From Marchantia polymorpha subsp. ruderalis (taxonomy: Eukaryota > Streptophyta > Marchantiopsida > Marchantiales > Marchantiaceae): DNA of 64,000 nt. The stretch lies in assembly GCA_037833965.1 (NCBI GenBank), contig AP031352.1:23292501-23356500 (forward strand), given 5' to 3'. The notes under the pieces were generated by a model. It did not search any database, was not told where the DNA came from, and saw only the letters and a program-made list of their open reading frames with translations. Shown one piece after another: positions 10,241 to 20,686 of the stretch. The number at the start of each line of letters is the position of its first letter. The stretch's first letter is position 1. The position numbers and the translations under genes were made by a program.

Positions 10241-10929
10241 GATACGGAGAGGGAGCGCCTTCGGCGGAAGGGCTAGGTCGTCGGACGAGCCGCCTTCGGC
10301 TCAGCCGCCTTCGGCCCTAGATGTTCGCCTTCGAGGGTGAACTTCTTTGTACGGCGCCTTCGGCGCCGATGCATCGAGATTAGGTAAACACCTTCGGGGG
10401 GAGCAACTCCGTACGGTCCGCCTTCGCCCAACGCCTTTGGCGGTACGGACATATGCGCCTTCGGCGGAACAGAGCTCCGGCGGCAAAAGCGCCTTCAAGG
10501 GAACAAGAGTGATCGACAGACAGGACAAGAACCATTGACTGCGGTCAACGCCTTCGGCGATGCACCTACGTCGACGGACGTCTTCAAGAAGACCGCCTTC
10601 GGCACTGGGAGTCAACGCCTTCGGCGGTAGATATACGCCTTCGGCGCTGCGGGTCAACGCCTTCGGCAGAAGGTTTCGCCTTCGGCGACACGCCTACGGC
10701 GATGCGGGATAGATCAGAATTGCGAGTCGGCCAGAGGCGAAAACCTCCGCCGCCCCGTCTTCAACGCTGCGCGAACAAGGCCGCGGCGAAGTGAGATGGC
10801 AGAAATCAAATTGAATTTTTGAGCGTGTGAGTCTGCACAACGGCGGAGCGTGAAGCCGCGCGTGCGAAAGGAGAGCCGTTACGCCTCCAAGCCGGCGCAG
10901 CCATCAAGTGAGTCGACACTCACGACCAA

Positions 10930-13784
10930 GTGTCGACAATGAAATCTTGTGAGCCGAGGGCGGGCGACTCATTCTTGAATTTGCGATTTCAATTTCTCGT
11001 GAGAACTGCGCGCACACACATACGGGCAGAGAGAAATCCGAGAAGGCGACGCGCAGAGACTTGCATAGCAGAGAGAGAATTGAGTGCGCGACCGCGGGGA
11101 TTGAGCGAGAGTAGAGTTTGCAGAGGAATCGCAGCCGCGGGCAAGGAGCTTGGGCATAGCGGAGGAGAGTGTGCGAAGTACGATTTCAAGAACGCGATGT
11201 TAAAAGCAACTCAGCTGCGGATGATTCCGCTGAAGATTCCGCAGATTGGGCTGCGCGCTTTCCAGCCCCAGCTGTTTGCGGTGAAGCTCAATTTCCTCCT
11301 ATGGGGATGGAACTACATGTGTCAGGTTATGGTGTGCGAATGGCAGAAGGAGAGAAACCAACCTACGCGAGGGTTTCGACCGCACGTAGAGCGATGAACC
11401 ATCCAAGATTGGGCACAGGTACTGGAAAGATGTGCAGGAGAGGACGAACATCTCATATTTGATAGCGAGAGCATCAAGGTCACGAAGGAGGAGGAGATTT
11501 CCTTCGCGACCTTGTTCAAGAGTGCCAAGTCCAGCAAGAACGGGTACAAGACTCGGGACTACAAGGATTGCTACCGCAGAAATGTCGCGGTAGCACTTCT
11601 CCAACTCTTGCAGCCGCACAAGACTACATACATCACTTCTTGGCAAGTGTCTCGTGGAGCTGGCGTTGGTCGGAGCTCCAATTCACTGGGCGCGCATCTT
11701 ATGGAAGATAACGCGGCAGCATGCGTTTGAGGAGAAGGGGGGATCGATCAATCACCTTTCCCCCTTCTTGATCAACTTTTATCGGTCGATGTGTTGTCCA
11801 ACCGCGACCGAGCGTGTTCAATTTCCACTACTGTCACTCAGCAATCCCGGGCGGTATGTGAAGAATGTCGAGGTCGACACCGACGAGGAAGAGACTCCTG
11901 CCTCCACGCCACCAGCCCAACTAAGTGCGGGAAGGGAGAAGCAGAGAAGGGCCAACATCAAGATTCGGCGGCTCTCAAACGGAAGCGGCCACTGGAGGAG
12001 CTCTGCAGTCGGCCGAAGCAGAAAACACGCAGGCTCGTGTTGCCTACAAGTAGCGCGGAGACAGGACGTGCCGCCGGAGAGAAGGAGACACCATCCTTGG
12101 AGGAGGATGGGAACACACGGGCTGCAGAGGGGTCAGCGGACCTCCCTACGCCGAAGGCACGGACGCCTTCGGCGGAAGCAAGACGGCTTTCGGGCCAAGA
12201 GAGACAACACGCGGATAGGTGTTCCGCACGAGCACCGTACGCGGACTCGCCTTCGGCGCAGCGGAGGAGGGGAAAGGAGCCGGCGGAAGATCCGCCTTCG
12301 GCTCAAGGGCCTTTGGGCCAAGGAGTTGCGAGTAGGGAGCCTTCGGGAAAAGCGCCTTCGGCGGTAGGACCGCCGGAAGGTGCGCCTTCGGCTCAAGGGA
12401 CTTCAGGCGAGCCGCCTTCGGCGGAAGCGCCCCGACAAATGCGCCTTCGCCGGAGGCTCCTTCGGAGCCGGACGTAACAAAGGAGCAGGACCTAACAAAG
12501 GAGCATGACCTAATGGAGGAGCGGAATGACAAGCACAAGCGGAAGGCACGTGTGCAATCCGCACAATTGTCTTCTGCACAATTACCTTCCGCACAACCGC
12601 CTTCGGCAATGCTGAGTTGGTAGTAACAGGGCGGGCGAGCGGTGCGAGTTTGTCACAACCAAAATCCCCCACCACCTTAGACATTCTGGCCGGGAGCAGT
12701 GAGGCAGCAACGGTAGCAGACGACGCAGACGCTACGAAGCCCCACTCACGAGAATCGCCAAGGAAATTCAGTGGCGACCAAAATCCTCAATTCGGAGTAT
12801 GACAAAGAAGGAGAATCGGGATCGAGCGAGGAGGAGTAGCAATCAGTGGCAGGCACGCCGACGGTGGCACTTTGCGAGCAGGTGGTACCTCTGCTGAGGT
12901 ATCTCGATCGCAAGGTGACGAAGTATGCAGACCCCCGCCAGCTTGGGTCCTACGTCGAGTTAATGCGCATGCGGACTCGCACTAAAGTCCGCACCAGCAA
13001 GTTGTTGGCACGTCTGGACGGGGACATTAAAGATCTGCGGAAGAAGAATGAGTGCCTGCTAGGCCACATTGCTCTTACGCGGAAGGTGCACCATGCCGTC
13101 GACAAGTTGCGCGATGAGAAGCTGGAAGAGGCGAAGAAGGAGTTCGCCAAGGATAAAGCAAAGCTCGCGGATGAGCTGGATTCTGAGCAGACTCAGAATT
13201 GAATTTGATCAGAGGAGCTCGTGGAGCAGACACGGTTGCTGGAGCAGTGTCAGCTCGCACGCCAGGCGAGTTAATCTGCAAACTGCAAACCGAGTGCGGG
13301 GAATTGAGAGCGCAGCGTGCGGACGCAAAGGTTGCAGTTAGTAGTAGTTGAAGACGATCGTCGGCGGGAGGCAGATCGCACGATAGAAGAGCTGGTGAGG
13401 TGAATCAACCACTGTCTCAAAGGTTACACCCACTTGGAAGTGGCGGCGCAGGAGAAACTCACATTGCGCGAGTTAGAGCTTCGTGCGGCGGGTTTGATGT
13501 TGGATGACAGTCGGAGCCGACGGCGAGTGGCAAAGAAGTTAGATTCGTTTCTGTCAAGGTCGCGGGACGCCATGGCCACCCTCGAGACGGAGGTTACTGC
13601 GGTGTTGCGGCGGCTAAGACTCCGTAGTCGAGCGGAAGACTGGGCGGGTAGGGAGTTAAGGCGCGGCAGTCCGTCGCGCAGAAGGCGAAGCACGGGATCT
13701 GCAGAGTGTAGCGTAGCGTGGTTTCGTGCAGGCGTGCAGTGTGGTTTCGTGTTGGCGTGTAGTGTAGAGTGTAGTGTTAGCTAG
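10930..13784 (+). pseudogene. Broken gag-like / coiled-coil protein gene of copy A
   Basis: Sense to the element. Fragments in order: 10930-11397, with an in-frame TGA at 11395 where copy B has Trp; the same frame continuing past 11512 with SSKNGYKTRDYKD and LLQLLQPHKT; a shift to the frame at 11654 with APIHWARILWK and FEEKGG; a second shift to a frame with KRKRPLEEL (a possible nuclear signal) and Pro-Ser-Ala repeats to 12477; then the C-terminal coiled coil (12846-13202 and 13434-13784) with LLRYLDRKVTKYADP and LRELELRAAG. At least one nonsense and several frame changes make it a pseudogene. The N-terminal half resembles 'putative plant transposon protein' domains of plant retroelements; that link is inference. 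Confidence 0.65.
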
Positions 13785-13795
13785 GACTTAGAGGG

Positions 13796-13801
13796 TATAA
13801 A
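13796..13801 (+). promoter_or_regulatory. TATA-like box at start of the copy A tail
   Basis: GGGTATAAAGTA lies about 850 bp before the copy's 3' end in the conserved tail, and the same motif is kept in copy B. If the element is an LTR, this would mark the promoter and the U3/R border. Copy 1 has TTTAAA at the same site. Confidence 0.4.
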
Positions 13802-15615
13802 GTAATTCAAGGCGTCTTGCCTTGGGATTCTTCCAGTTTTGGAAGTGCAGATAAGGAACTCATTTTCTCTGCGTGTTTGTGTCCTTAGTTCTGTCACCAC
13901 GCAAGAGGAGCTACAACTTGGCGATCCGCATTTTGTAGCTGAAGGCCTTCGGCCGAATGTTCAGAGCTAGTATACTGGTTTTAGACTTGAGTAGTTCGGA
14001 TCTACACCTGCGGGTGATTGCCGATGCTCAGAGCTAGTAACTAGTTAGATACTTGAACAGTTCCCCCTTACACTTTCGAGTGATTGTTTCTGATTGTACT
14101 CCTTCGGGATTTTTCCCCTGAATGCCAAAGTGAAGTTTTGTTACTTCGAGTAAGCCTTGGTTGTAATTCAGGTTACGCTGCAGCAGGTGCCTTCAGGGCA
14201 ACCCCTGTAGTATTTCTGGGATTGACAAGTGCCTAAGAATTCAAACTCTTCAATAGACTGTTATCGTGTGCTACTGGATCTTTTCTAAGTTGAGTCTCTT
14301 AGTTGGACCTGTGTTCTCTGCGCGTTTTGTGAGTTGAGTGTGTTGTTCACCGCGTGTGAGTGACTTCGATCCGAAGTAGGAAGTCCACTCCGGGTTCCTT
14401 CTGCTAGCCGAAACTAGTGGAAGGGTTGTAAAAGCCGGAGTTGGGAGTCACTACCCGCAGATTCGCTGAGTGTATTCGCGAGAGACTTTCCTCCTGAAAT
14501 CTTTAGTAGAGGTCCTAACCGACCTCTGAGTTGTGTTTCTATAGTTTCAGGTGTGTGTGTGTGTGTGTGTGTTGAGTGAACTACGCTGCACTGTGCGACC
14601 TCCGAGTGATCTCCGAGTGAACACTTGCAGTATTTCTGGGAGTGACATGTAATACCCCACTAAAGGCTAAAACTGCAATATAGTGGTAGAAAGGTCGAAC
14701 CCACAGGGACAGATAACACACAGGGTACAAAGTGTCACGTTTAATAGACTATTGAGGAGTTTGAATTCTCAGGCGACTGTCACTCCCAGAAATACTTCAA
14801 GTGTCCACTCGGAGCGCACTCGGAGGTCGCACAGTGCAGCGTAACACACACACACACACACACCTGAAACTACAGAAACACAACCCATAGATCCGTTAGG
14901 ACCTCTACTCAAGATTTCAGGGGGAAGGTCTCTCAAGAGTACACTCAGCGAAGCTGCGGGTAGTGACTCCCAACTCCGGCTTTTACAACACTTCCACTAG
15001 CTTGCTGCTAGCGTAGGAAACCCGGTTTGTACTGCCTACTTTGGATCGAAGTCACTCATACACGGTGAACAACACTCTCAACTCACAAAACGCGCAGAGA
15101 ACACAGGTCCGCACTGAAGGACTCACTGAGAAACATTCCAGTAACACACCATAACAGTCTATTGAAGAGTTTGAATTCTTAGGCACTTGTCATTCCCAGA
15201 AATACTACAGGGGTTACCCTGAAGGCACCTGCTGCAGCGTAACCTGAATTTACAACCAAGGCTTACACGAAGTAACAAAACTTCACTTTGGCATTCAGGG
15301 GAAAAATCCCGAAGGAGTACAACCAGAAACAAACACTCGAAGGTGTAGGGGCGAAACTATTCAAGTATCTAACTAGTCACTGGCTCTAAGCATCGGCAGT
15401 CACCCGCAGGTGTAGATCCGAACTACTCAAGTCTCTAACCAATGTACTAGCTCTAAACGTTCAGCCGGAGGCCTCCAGCTACAAAATGCCGAACGCCAAG
15501 TTGTAGCTCCTCTTGCGTGGTGACAGAACTAAGGACACAAACACGTAGAGAAGATGAGTTCCTGATCTGCACTTCTGAATTTGGGAAAGAACCCAAGGCA
15601 AAACGCCTTGAACTA

Positions 15616-15622
15616 CTTTATA
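15616..15622 (-). promoter_or_regulatory. TATA-like box at start of the copy B tail
   Basis: Minus-strand GGTATAAAGTAG, at the same tail position as in copy A and followed by the same TTCAAGGCG sequence. Conservation between copies supports a role but does not prove one. Confidence 0.4.
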
Positions 15623-15658
15623 CCTTCTAAGTCCTAACTAGCACTACACTGCACTACG

Positions 15659-16738
15659 CTACACGCCTGCACGGAACCACGCTACACTACACTCCGCGGA
15701 ACCTGTGCTTCGTCTCCTGCGCGACGGACTGCCGCGCACTAACTCCCTACCCTGCCAGTCTTCCGCTCGACTGCGCAGTCCTAAACGCTGCAACGCCGCG
15801 GACACCTCCACCTCGAGGGTGGACATGGTATCCCGCGCCTTCGACAGAAAAGAGTCTAACTTCTTCGCCACCTTCCGCCGACTCCTACTGTCACCTGTCA
15901 ACAACCCAGCTGCGCGAAGCTCTAACTCACGCAGTGTGAGTTTCTCCTGCGCCGCCACTTCCCAGTGGGCGTAGCCCTTGAGACAGTGGGCGACACGCCT
16001 CGCCATCTCCTCCTTCGTGCGATCTGCCTCTCGCCTGCGATCATCTTCAATTACCACCAACTGCGATTCGGCCTCCGCACGCTGCGCTCTCAATTCCCCG
16101 CACTCCGACTGTAGCCTGCGGATTAAATTCTCATCCGCCTGTCGTGCGAGCTGACACTCCGCCAACAACCGCGTCTGTCGCACGAGCTCCTCTGACAGAA
16201 TCTGATTCTGAGTTTTCTCAGAAATCAATTCTGTCGTGGTCTTCACCACATCCCTGGTGAGCTCTTCCAGTCTCTCCTTCTTCATCCTGTCGAGGGCGTG
16301 CGATTTCCTCACAAGGTTGTACTGACCCCACAAACAGGCATGCTTCTCCCTCAAGTCCTTCAACTCCTGGTCCGCCCTAGCTAGTAGCTTGCTGGTGTGG
16401 ACTTTAGTGCGAGTCCGCCTGCGCACTAATTCGATGTAGGATCCCGGCTGGAGTGGATCGGCGTATTTATCAAATTTGCGATCCAAGTACTTTAGCAACG
16501 GTATCACCTGCTCAGAGAGCGCCGCCGCCGGCGCTCCAACAATTTCCTCCTCCTCCTCCTCGGTATCTCCTGACCCCGACATTGCTTCTGTGAAGCCTCC
16601 GTCGTCATCACCCGAGTTAAGAATTTCAGTCGCCATTGATTGCGTTGGCGACTGACCCGAGTGGGGCTGCACGTCGTCTACGGGTGCTGCCCCCGAAGGC
16701 ACACCTGCAGCTTCGCTGCTCCCCGCTAAAATGTCCAA
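15659..16738 (-). CDS. Copy B element protein, coiled-coil C-terminal part (359 aa)
   Basis: The open frame begins at Met 16738 and is also open upstream to a single TAG at about 16850, beyond which the same frame continues into the Pro-Ser-Ala linker frame (17647-16850). It therefore looks like the C-terminal part of a longer protein cut by one nonsense codon. Visible features: an acidic stretch with a run of Glu (residues 60-70); LLKYLDRKFDKYADP (about 82-96); then a long charged coiled coil rich in Leu, Arg, Glu and Gln (about 105-270); a basic Ser/Arg C-terminus. Coiled coils of this kind suit particle assembly or self-association; function is not known. Copies A and C carry homologous but shorter pieces. 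Confidence 0.55.
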   Translation of the reverse strand: MDILAGSSEAAGVPSGAAPVDDVQPHSGQSPTQSMATEILNSGDDDGGFTEAMSGSGDTEEEEEEIVGAPAAALSEQVIPLLKYLDRKFDKYADPLQPGSYIELVRRRTRTKVHTSKLLARADQELKDLREKHACLWGQYNLVRKSHALDRMKKERLEELTRDVVKTTTELISEKTQNQILSEELVRQTRLLAECQLARQADENLIRRLQSECGELRAQRAEAESQLVVIEDDRRREADRTKEEMARRVAHCLKGYAHWEVAAQEKLTLRELELRAAGLLTGDSRSRRKVAKKLDSFLSKARDTMSTLEVEVSAALQRLGLRSRAEDWQGRELVRGSPSRRRRSTGSAECSVAWFRAGV

Positions 16739-17100
16739 GGCGGTGGGTGAATGTGGTTGTGCTACATCCCCATCCCCCGCCTTTTGATCGTCGACTGCGT
16801 CCCCTTCGCCGCCGACGTCCGCCGCCGAAGGCGATCGAGCGGAGTGTGTCTACGCGGGGTGTAATTGCGCATCGCGCACCTGAACTTCGTTCCGCGGACA
16901 GACAGTCTGCTCCTTCGTCAGGTCTTGCTCCCTCGATCGGTCTTGCGCGAGGGCTGTGTCTGGCCTGTGCGCAGGCGCAAATGCCGGCGCCTTTTCCGCC
17001 GTAGGTGCAGCGCCGAAGGCGTCTATCGCCGAAGGCGACCTAGCCGGAGGACGCTCGCCCGATGTCCCTTGGCCCGAAGGCGCTACCGCCGAAGGCGCAT

Positions 17101-18750
17101 CTACCGGCGGATTACCCGCCGAAGGTGCGGTCTCCGCACGCTCCTTGCCCTCATCTCGTTGACCCGAAGGCCCTGGCGCCGAAGGCGCAAATCGCGGCGC
17201 GTTGTACGCCGGAGGGTCTGGTCCCGAAGGCCCTTGACCCGTAGGCGGATCTTCCGCCGGCTCCTTCCCCTTCCTACGTTGGACCGGGGTGAATCCTGCC
17301 TGTGCGCAGGCAGCCTGTGCACAGGCGAACGCTTGTGCATAGGCGGACTTTCTCTGCCTACGCGTAGGCGGAGGTCCACGTCCACTTGGGGTCGCCTGTC
17401 CGTTGAAGCTCGCCTGTGCGCAGGCGGAACACCCGTCTGCATCGCACGTGGTAACTCCGGAGGCCCTTGGCCCGTAGGCTGCCTCTCGTCCGTCGAAGGT
17501 GCAGCGTGGTCCGTCGCTCCTGCAGACGTCCGCGCTCCCTCGTTCCTCTCCGGCGACGCACTTCCTTTCTCCGTGGCGATCGTCGCCGTGTCCGCGCTGC
17601 TGGCTGGTAGCACAAGCCTGCGCGCCTTCTGCTTCGGCCGGCTGCACACTTCGTGCAATGGCCGCTGTCGAATGGGAGCAGTGGGTTCTCGATGCTGCTC
17701 CTCTTCAGACTCCTCTCTCCATCGACGCTTCCGCGGCACTCTTGCTGCGGGGGTGTTTCTTCCCTCGTCCCTCCGCCTTGGTGGAGTAGACGCGGGTGAC
17801 TCCTCTGCGTCGGTGTCGACCTCGTTATCCCGCACATACTTCCCTGGATGGTCGACGGACAATGGCGGAAAGCGAGCAAGCTCCGCCGCGGTCAAACAAT
17901 TCCGCTGTCGATAAAAGTTGATCAAGAAAGGGGAGAGGTGATTGAGAGTTCCCCCCTTCTCCTCAAACGCGTGCTGCCGCATCACTCTGTGCAGGATGCT
18001 CGCCCAGTGAATTGGAACTCCCTCGATGATGCACTCCACAAAAGAAACCTGCCACAATGTGATGTAGCAGGCGCGGTGTGGCTGCAGTAATTGCAGCAGC
18101 GCCGTAGCCACAGTTCGGCGGAAACGATCTTTGTAGTCCCGGGTCTTGTACCCATTCTTGGTAGACCTCTCCCGCTTGAACAACTCCACAAATTGCGCCT
18201 CGTCCTGCTTAGACACCTTGACGCTCTCACTATCAAAGAGGAGGTGCCCTGGGATGCCGGCACACCTTCCCAATGCTTGCGCCCAATCTTGGACGGTCCA
18301 CCGATCAACATGCGGACGCAATCCGCGCGAAGGTGGTCCCTGTGGCTCCAGCCACTCGCGCACCATATCCACACAAATGTAGTTCCATCCCCATAGCAAG
18401 AAATCGAGCTTTCTTGCAATCAGCCGTTCCTCGTAGGCGCGCAACCCGTTCTGTGGAAGCCGGAGCGGCAGCATCCGCAATCGGTTCAGCCTCGACATTG
18501 CGTTCTTGGAATTCGCTTGCTCGCTACTTCTTTCTCTGCTCCGCTCGAGCTCCTTGGTCCCTCGGCAAACTCTAATTACACTCAATTCCAAATCACGCGC
18601 ACTCAATTCTCTCTCAATCAGCAAATAATCCTCTGCGCGGCGATGTCTGGAATGCTTGGCAGCTAGCAGATGGACGCGCGCAGCTCGCACTAGAAAATGG
18701 AATCGCGAATTCAAGAATGGGGCGCTCTCCGTCTCACGGTCGAAGGTCAT
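17101..18750 (-). CDS. Copy B element protein, gag-like N-terminal part (549-codon frame)
   Basis: The first roughly 420 codons align with copies A and C; the rest of this frame runs through palindromic repeat DNA in the wrong frame, while the homologous Pro-Ser-Ala-Glu linker continues in the frame 17647-16850. Features: a basic N-terminus; LLWGWNYICVDMVREW (about 115-130); a helical block with NGYKTRDYKDRFRR, LLQLLQPHRACYITLWQV and IHWASILHRVM; FLINFYRQRN; then an acidic DNEVDTDAEE and Arg/Lys-rich segment. The pattern of a helical block followed by a polar linker and coiled coil suggests a gag-like or 'plant transposon protein' product. No zinc knuckle, protease, RT, integrase or transposase motif is seen. 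Confidence 0.5.
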   Translation of the reverse strand: MTFDRETESAPFLNSRFHFLVRAARVHLLAAKHSRHRRAEDYLLIERELSARDLELSVIRVCRGTKELERSRERSSEQANSKNAMSRLNRLRMLPLRLPQNGLRAYEERLIARKLDFLLWGWNYICVDMVREWLEPQGPPSRGLRPHVDRWTVQDWAQALGRCAGIPGHLLFDSESVKVSKQDEAQFVELFKRERSTKNGYKTRDYKDRFRRTVATALLQLLQPHRACYITLWQVSFVECIIEGVPIHWASILHRVMRQHAFEEKGGTLNHLSPFLINFYRQRNCLTAAELARFPPLSVDHPGKYVRDNEVDTDAEESPASTPPRRRDEGRNTPAARVPRKRRWREESEEEQHREPTAPIRQRPLHEVCSRPKQKARRLVLPASSADTATIATEKGSASPERNEGARTSAGATDHAAPSTDERQPTGQGPPELPRAMQTGVPPAHRRASTDRRPQVDVDLRLRVGRESPPMHKRSPVHRLPAHRQDSPRSNVGRGRSRRKIRLRVKGLRDQTLRRTTRRDLRLRRQGLRVNEMRARSVRRPHLRRVIRR

Positions 18751-19568
18751 GGTCGGCTCTTGATCGTGAGGGTCGAATCAATTGATGGCCGCGCCGGCTC
18801 TACGCTAAAACGGTCTCCGCTCTCACGCGCGGCTTCACGCTCCGCCGACGCTGATTTAACTCACACGCTCGAATTGGCGAATTTGAACTCCGCGAGCGTA
18901 CTACGCCGCGGACATGGGTGCGCATTGCCGAAGGCGGCTTTTCCGCCTTGCGCGGTACACTCGTTCGTACCGCTCCTCGGCCAATCCTCCTCTGTCTCGG
19001 CGCTCGTCCGCGCGTCGGACAAAAGTTAAACTCCCGCCTGTGCGCAGGTGGAATCCCCGGCGGACTCTCCGCCGGCGCGGAACTTCACCCGCCTGTGCGC
19101 AGGCGCTCGCCTACGCGTAGGCGAATTCCGTACGCGTCGCTGCGCTGGCGCGGAAGGCGTTGACCGCGGTCAACAGACTCCGTCTAGACTGTCCGTTCCT
19201 TGTCTCTCCGTCGGCGCTCTCGCCGCCGCAACTCCGTCCGACCAAGAGCGCATTCATCCGTCCCGTCCGTACAGTCCGTACGGTCCGTACGGATTTTACT
19301 ACTCCGGCGGCTCCTTGCTCGTCCGCGCCGTTGCGCTGGCGCGGCAGGCGCCGTACAATTTCTACCTCCGAAGGCGCATTTCTAGGGCCGAAGGCGGATT
19401 TCCCGCCGACGCCTTAGCGCTTGTGCACAGACGAACGCCTGTGCGTAGGCAAAATTCGCGCCTACTTCAAAACCCTATTTCGCCTATGCGCAGGCGAACT
19501 TCCTTCGTCCGCGCATAGGACAAAACTTTCTTCGCCTTGGCGCAGGCGGAAAGCTGAGTATCTTACAA

Positions 19569-19697
19569 CCTTCATAACTCCCGGAGTCCTCATCCGTTGT
19601 TGGCGTTCTTGGGCTCGCTGGAATCAACGCGTCGAGTTCTTTCCAACAAGACCCTAACCAAGTCGAGGCGTTTGGGGATTGATCCAATTCTGAAGGA
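19569..19697 (-). repeat. 125-bp module in copy B
   Basis: On the minus strand it contains GACTTGGTTAGGGTCTTG, GTTGGAA and TTCCAGC (a stem with one G-T pair) and closes with AGTTATGAAGG; the opening CTCATAACT arm has diverged. Confidence 0.6.
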
Positions 19698-20099
19698 TTC
19701 CTCTAGCGCCGAAGGCGCAGCGCCTAAGGCGGATTTTGCGCCTTGCGCCGAAGGGATCATACCTTCAGAGCTCGCAGGGACGGTGGTGCCCGTATCGTAT
19801 GTTGCACTATACTCCTAGATCCTACGAGTTCTCGTGAGAATCTCTGCGATCTTCCGAATTCACTCTGTTTTGATGCACCGAAGGCTATTTACACTGCTGC
19901 CGTGGTATAGTTTTCCAAAAATGTTTTAATTTCCTCAAAATTACCAAAAGTGGGGTACCACATGACAGCCGCCTGAGAATTCAAACTCTTCAATAGTCTG
20001 TTAAATGTGACACTTTGTACTGTGTGTGTTGCCTCTGTCCCTGTGGGTTTGACCTTTCTACCACTATATTGCAGTTTTAGCCTTCGGTGGGTTATTACA

Positions 20100-20686
20100 A
20101 TCAACTATCAAGATTGTTAAAGGAGGCAACACTGGTTGATTTGTGAATTTTTTTGATCGTGATACATGTTTTTGCAATCGTGACACATTAAATACATGAT
20201 GTACTTTCAAATGTGACAGAAGCTCCAACTTGTATGACACTTCACCAACACATTTCAATATCACAAAAGGACGTATGAATCTAGGGTTAAACTTTGGTGT
20301 TCCTACAAGAGACAAATTTGTTATAGATAGCCAAATCGTATCCCCAACCTAAAATACTAACTTATGACGATGAGCATTAGCATGCTATTTTTGTTGATTT
20401 TGAGCAATCAACAACTTTTCCTTTGCTTAACGTAGACCTCGGTAGATATGTTTCACAAACTCGTTGATCGCGATTATTTTAGTTGAAAACTCCTATCCTT
20501 TTGCAAACTCCATCAATCTTGATGGAGTAATGGGATGAGCATCATACATGAAATAAAATGGAGACACATTTGTGTATACATTACAGAATTGTTACATGCA
20601 AATTACACAAGAAGCAAAAAAGTATACCACACTTCTTGCTCCTCGGATGTGAATGTACATAGTGTGAGCACAAAAATGCGCTCACA
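20100..20686 (-). pseudogene. Ty3/gypsy integrase C-terminal region remnant
   Basis: On the minus strand this segment encodes the integrase C-terminal part of the old chromovirus: FYFMYDAHPIT (near 20545), a VGDTIWLSI match (near 20340) and PRFIRPF-ILKCVGEVSYKLEL with HHVFNVSRLQKHV (20280-20150), the conserved block just before the chromodomain. Stops and shifts show it is dead. It joins 9852-9700 after removal of insertion A and joins 23020 after removal of insertion D. Confidence 0.85.

Larger units (their letters stand above)
13776..15650. repeat. Large inverted repeat formed by the tails of copies A and B
   Basis: The plus-strand tail of A (13776-14647) faces the minus-strand tail of B (14778-15650) across a 130-bp spacer that is B's own 3' end. 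Arms of about 870 bp match over their length with scattered differences. A read-through transcript would fold into long double-stranded RNA. Confidence 0.85.
14648..19962 (-). mobile_element. GC-rich family, copy B: complete 5.3-kb insertion
   Basis: Minus-strand element beginning TGTGGTACCCCAC (19962) and ending GTGGGGTATTACA (14648), flanked by TGACA at 14643-14647 and 19963-19967. Those repeats sit inside copy A at a place where copy 1 reads GAGTGACAGTCGCC without interruption, so B landed in A's tail. Both B ends carry C at the eighth TIR base where both ends of copies 1 and A carry A, a matched change at the two termini. From 5' to 3': a 125-bp module (19697-19569), palindromic linkers, the two best-preserved protein frames (18750-17101 and 16738-15659), then the conserved tail with TATA-like box and (GT)n (14844-14863). 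It is the youngest insertion of this stack. Confidence 0.9.
9853..20099 (+). mobile_element. GC-rich family, copy A (interrupted by copy B)
   Basis: Starts TGTGGTAACCCAC (9853), ends GTGGGTTATTACA (20099), and is flanked by ATCAA at 9848-9852 and 20100-20104. Removing copy B with one of its target repeats (14648-19967) leaves about 4.93 kb. Layout: conserved 5' end, one 125-bp module (10121-10240), palindrome-rich linker (10260-10700), the broken protein region (10930-13784), a conserved tail (13776-14647) with a TATA-like box and (GT)n (14551-14572), then the last 130 bp at 19968-20099. It lies in the minus-strand gypsy between integrase C-terminus and chromodomain. No internal LTR pair and no primer binding site are seen. 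Confidence 0.88.

Noticed and set aside
10301..10657. 118-codon minus-strand open frame in copy A
   Set aside because: Antisense shadow of the palindromic linker; the sense frame has the same repeats.
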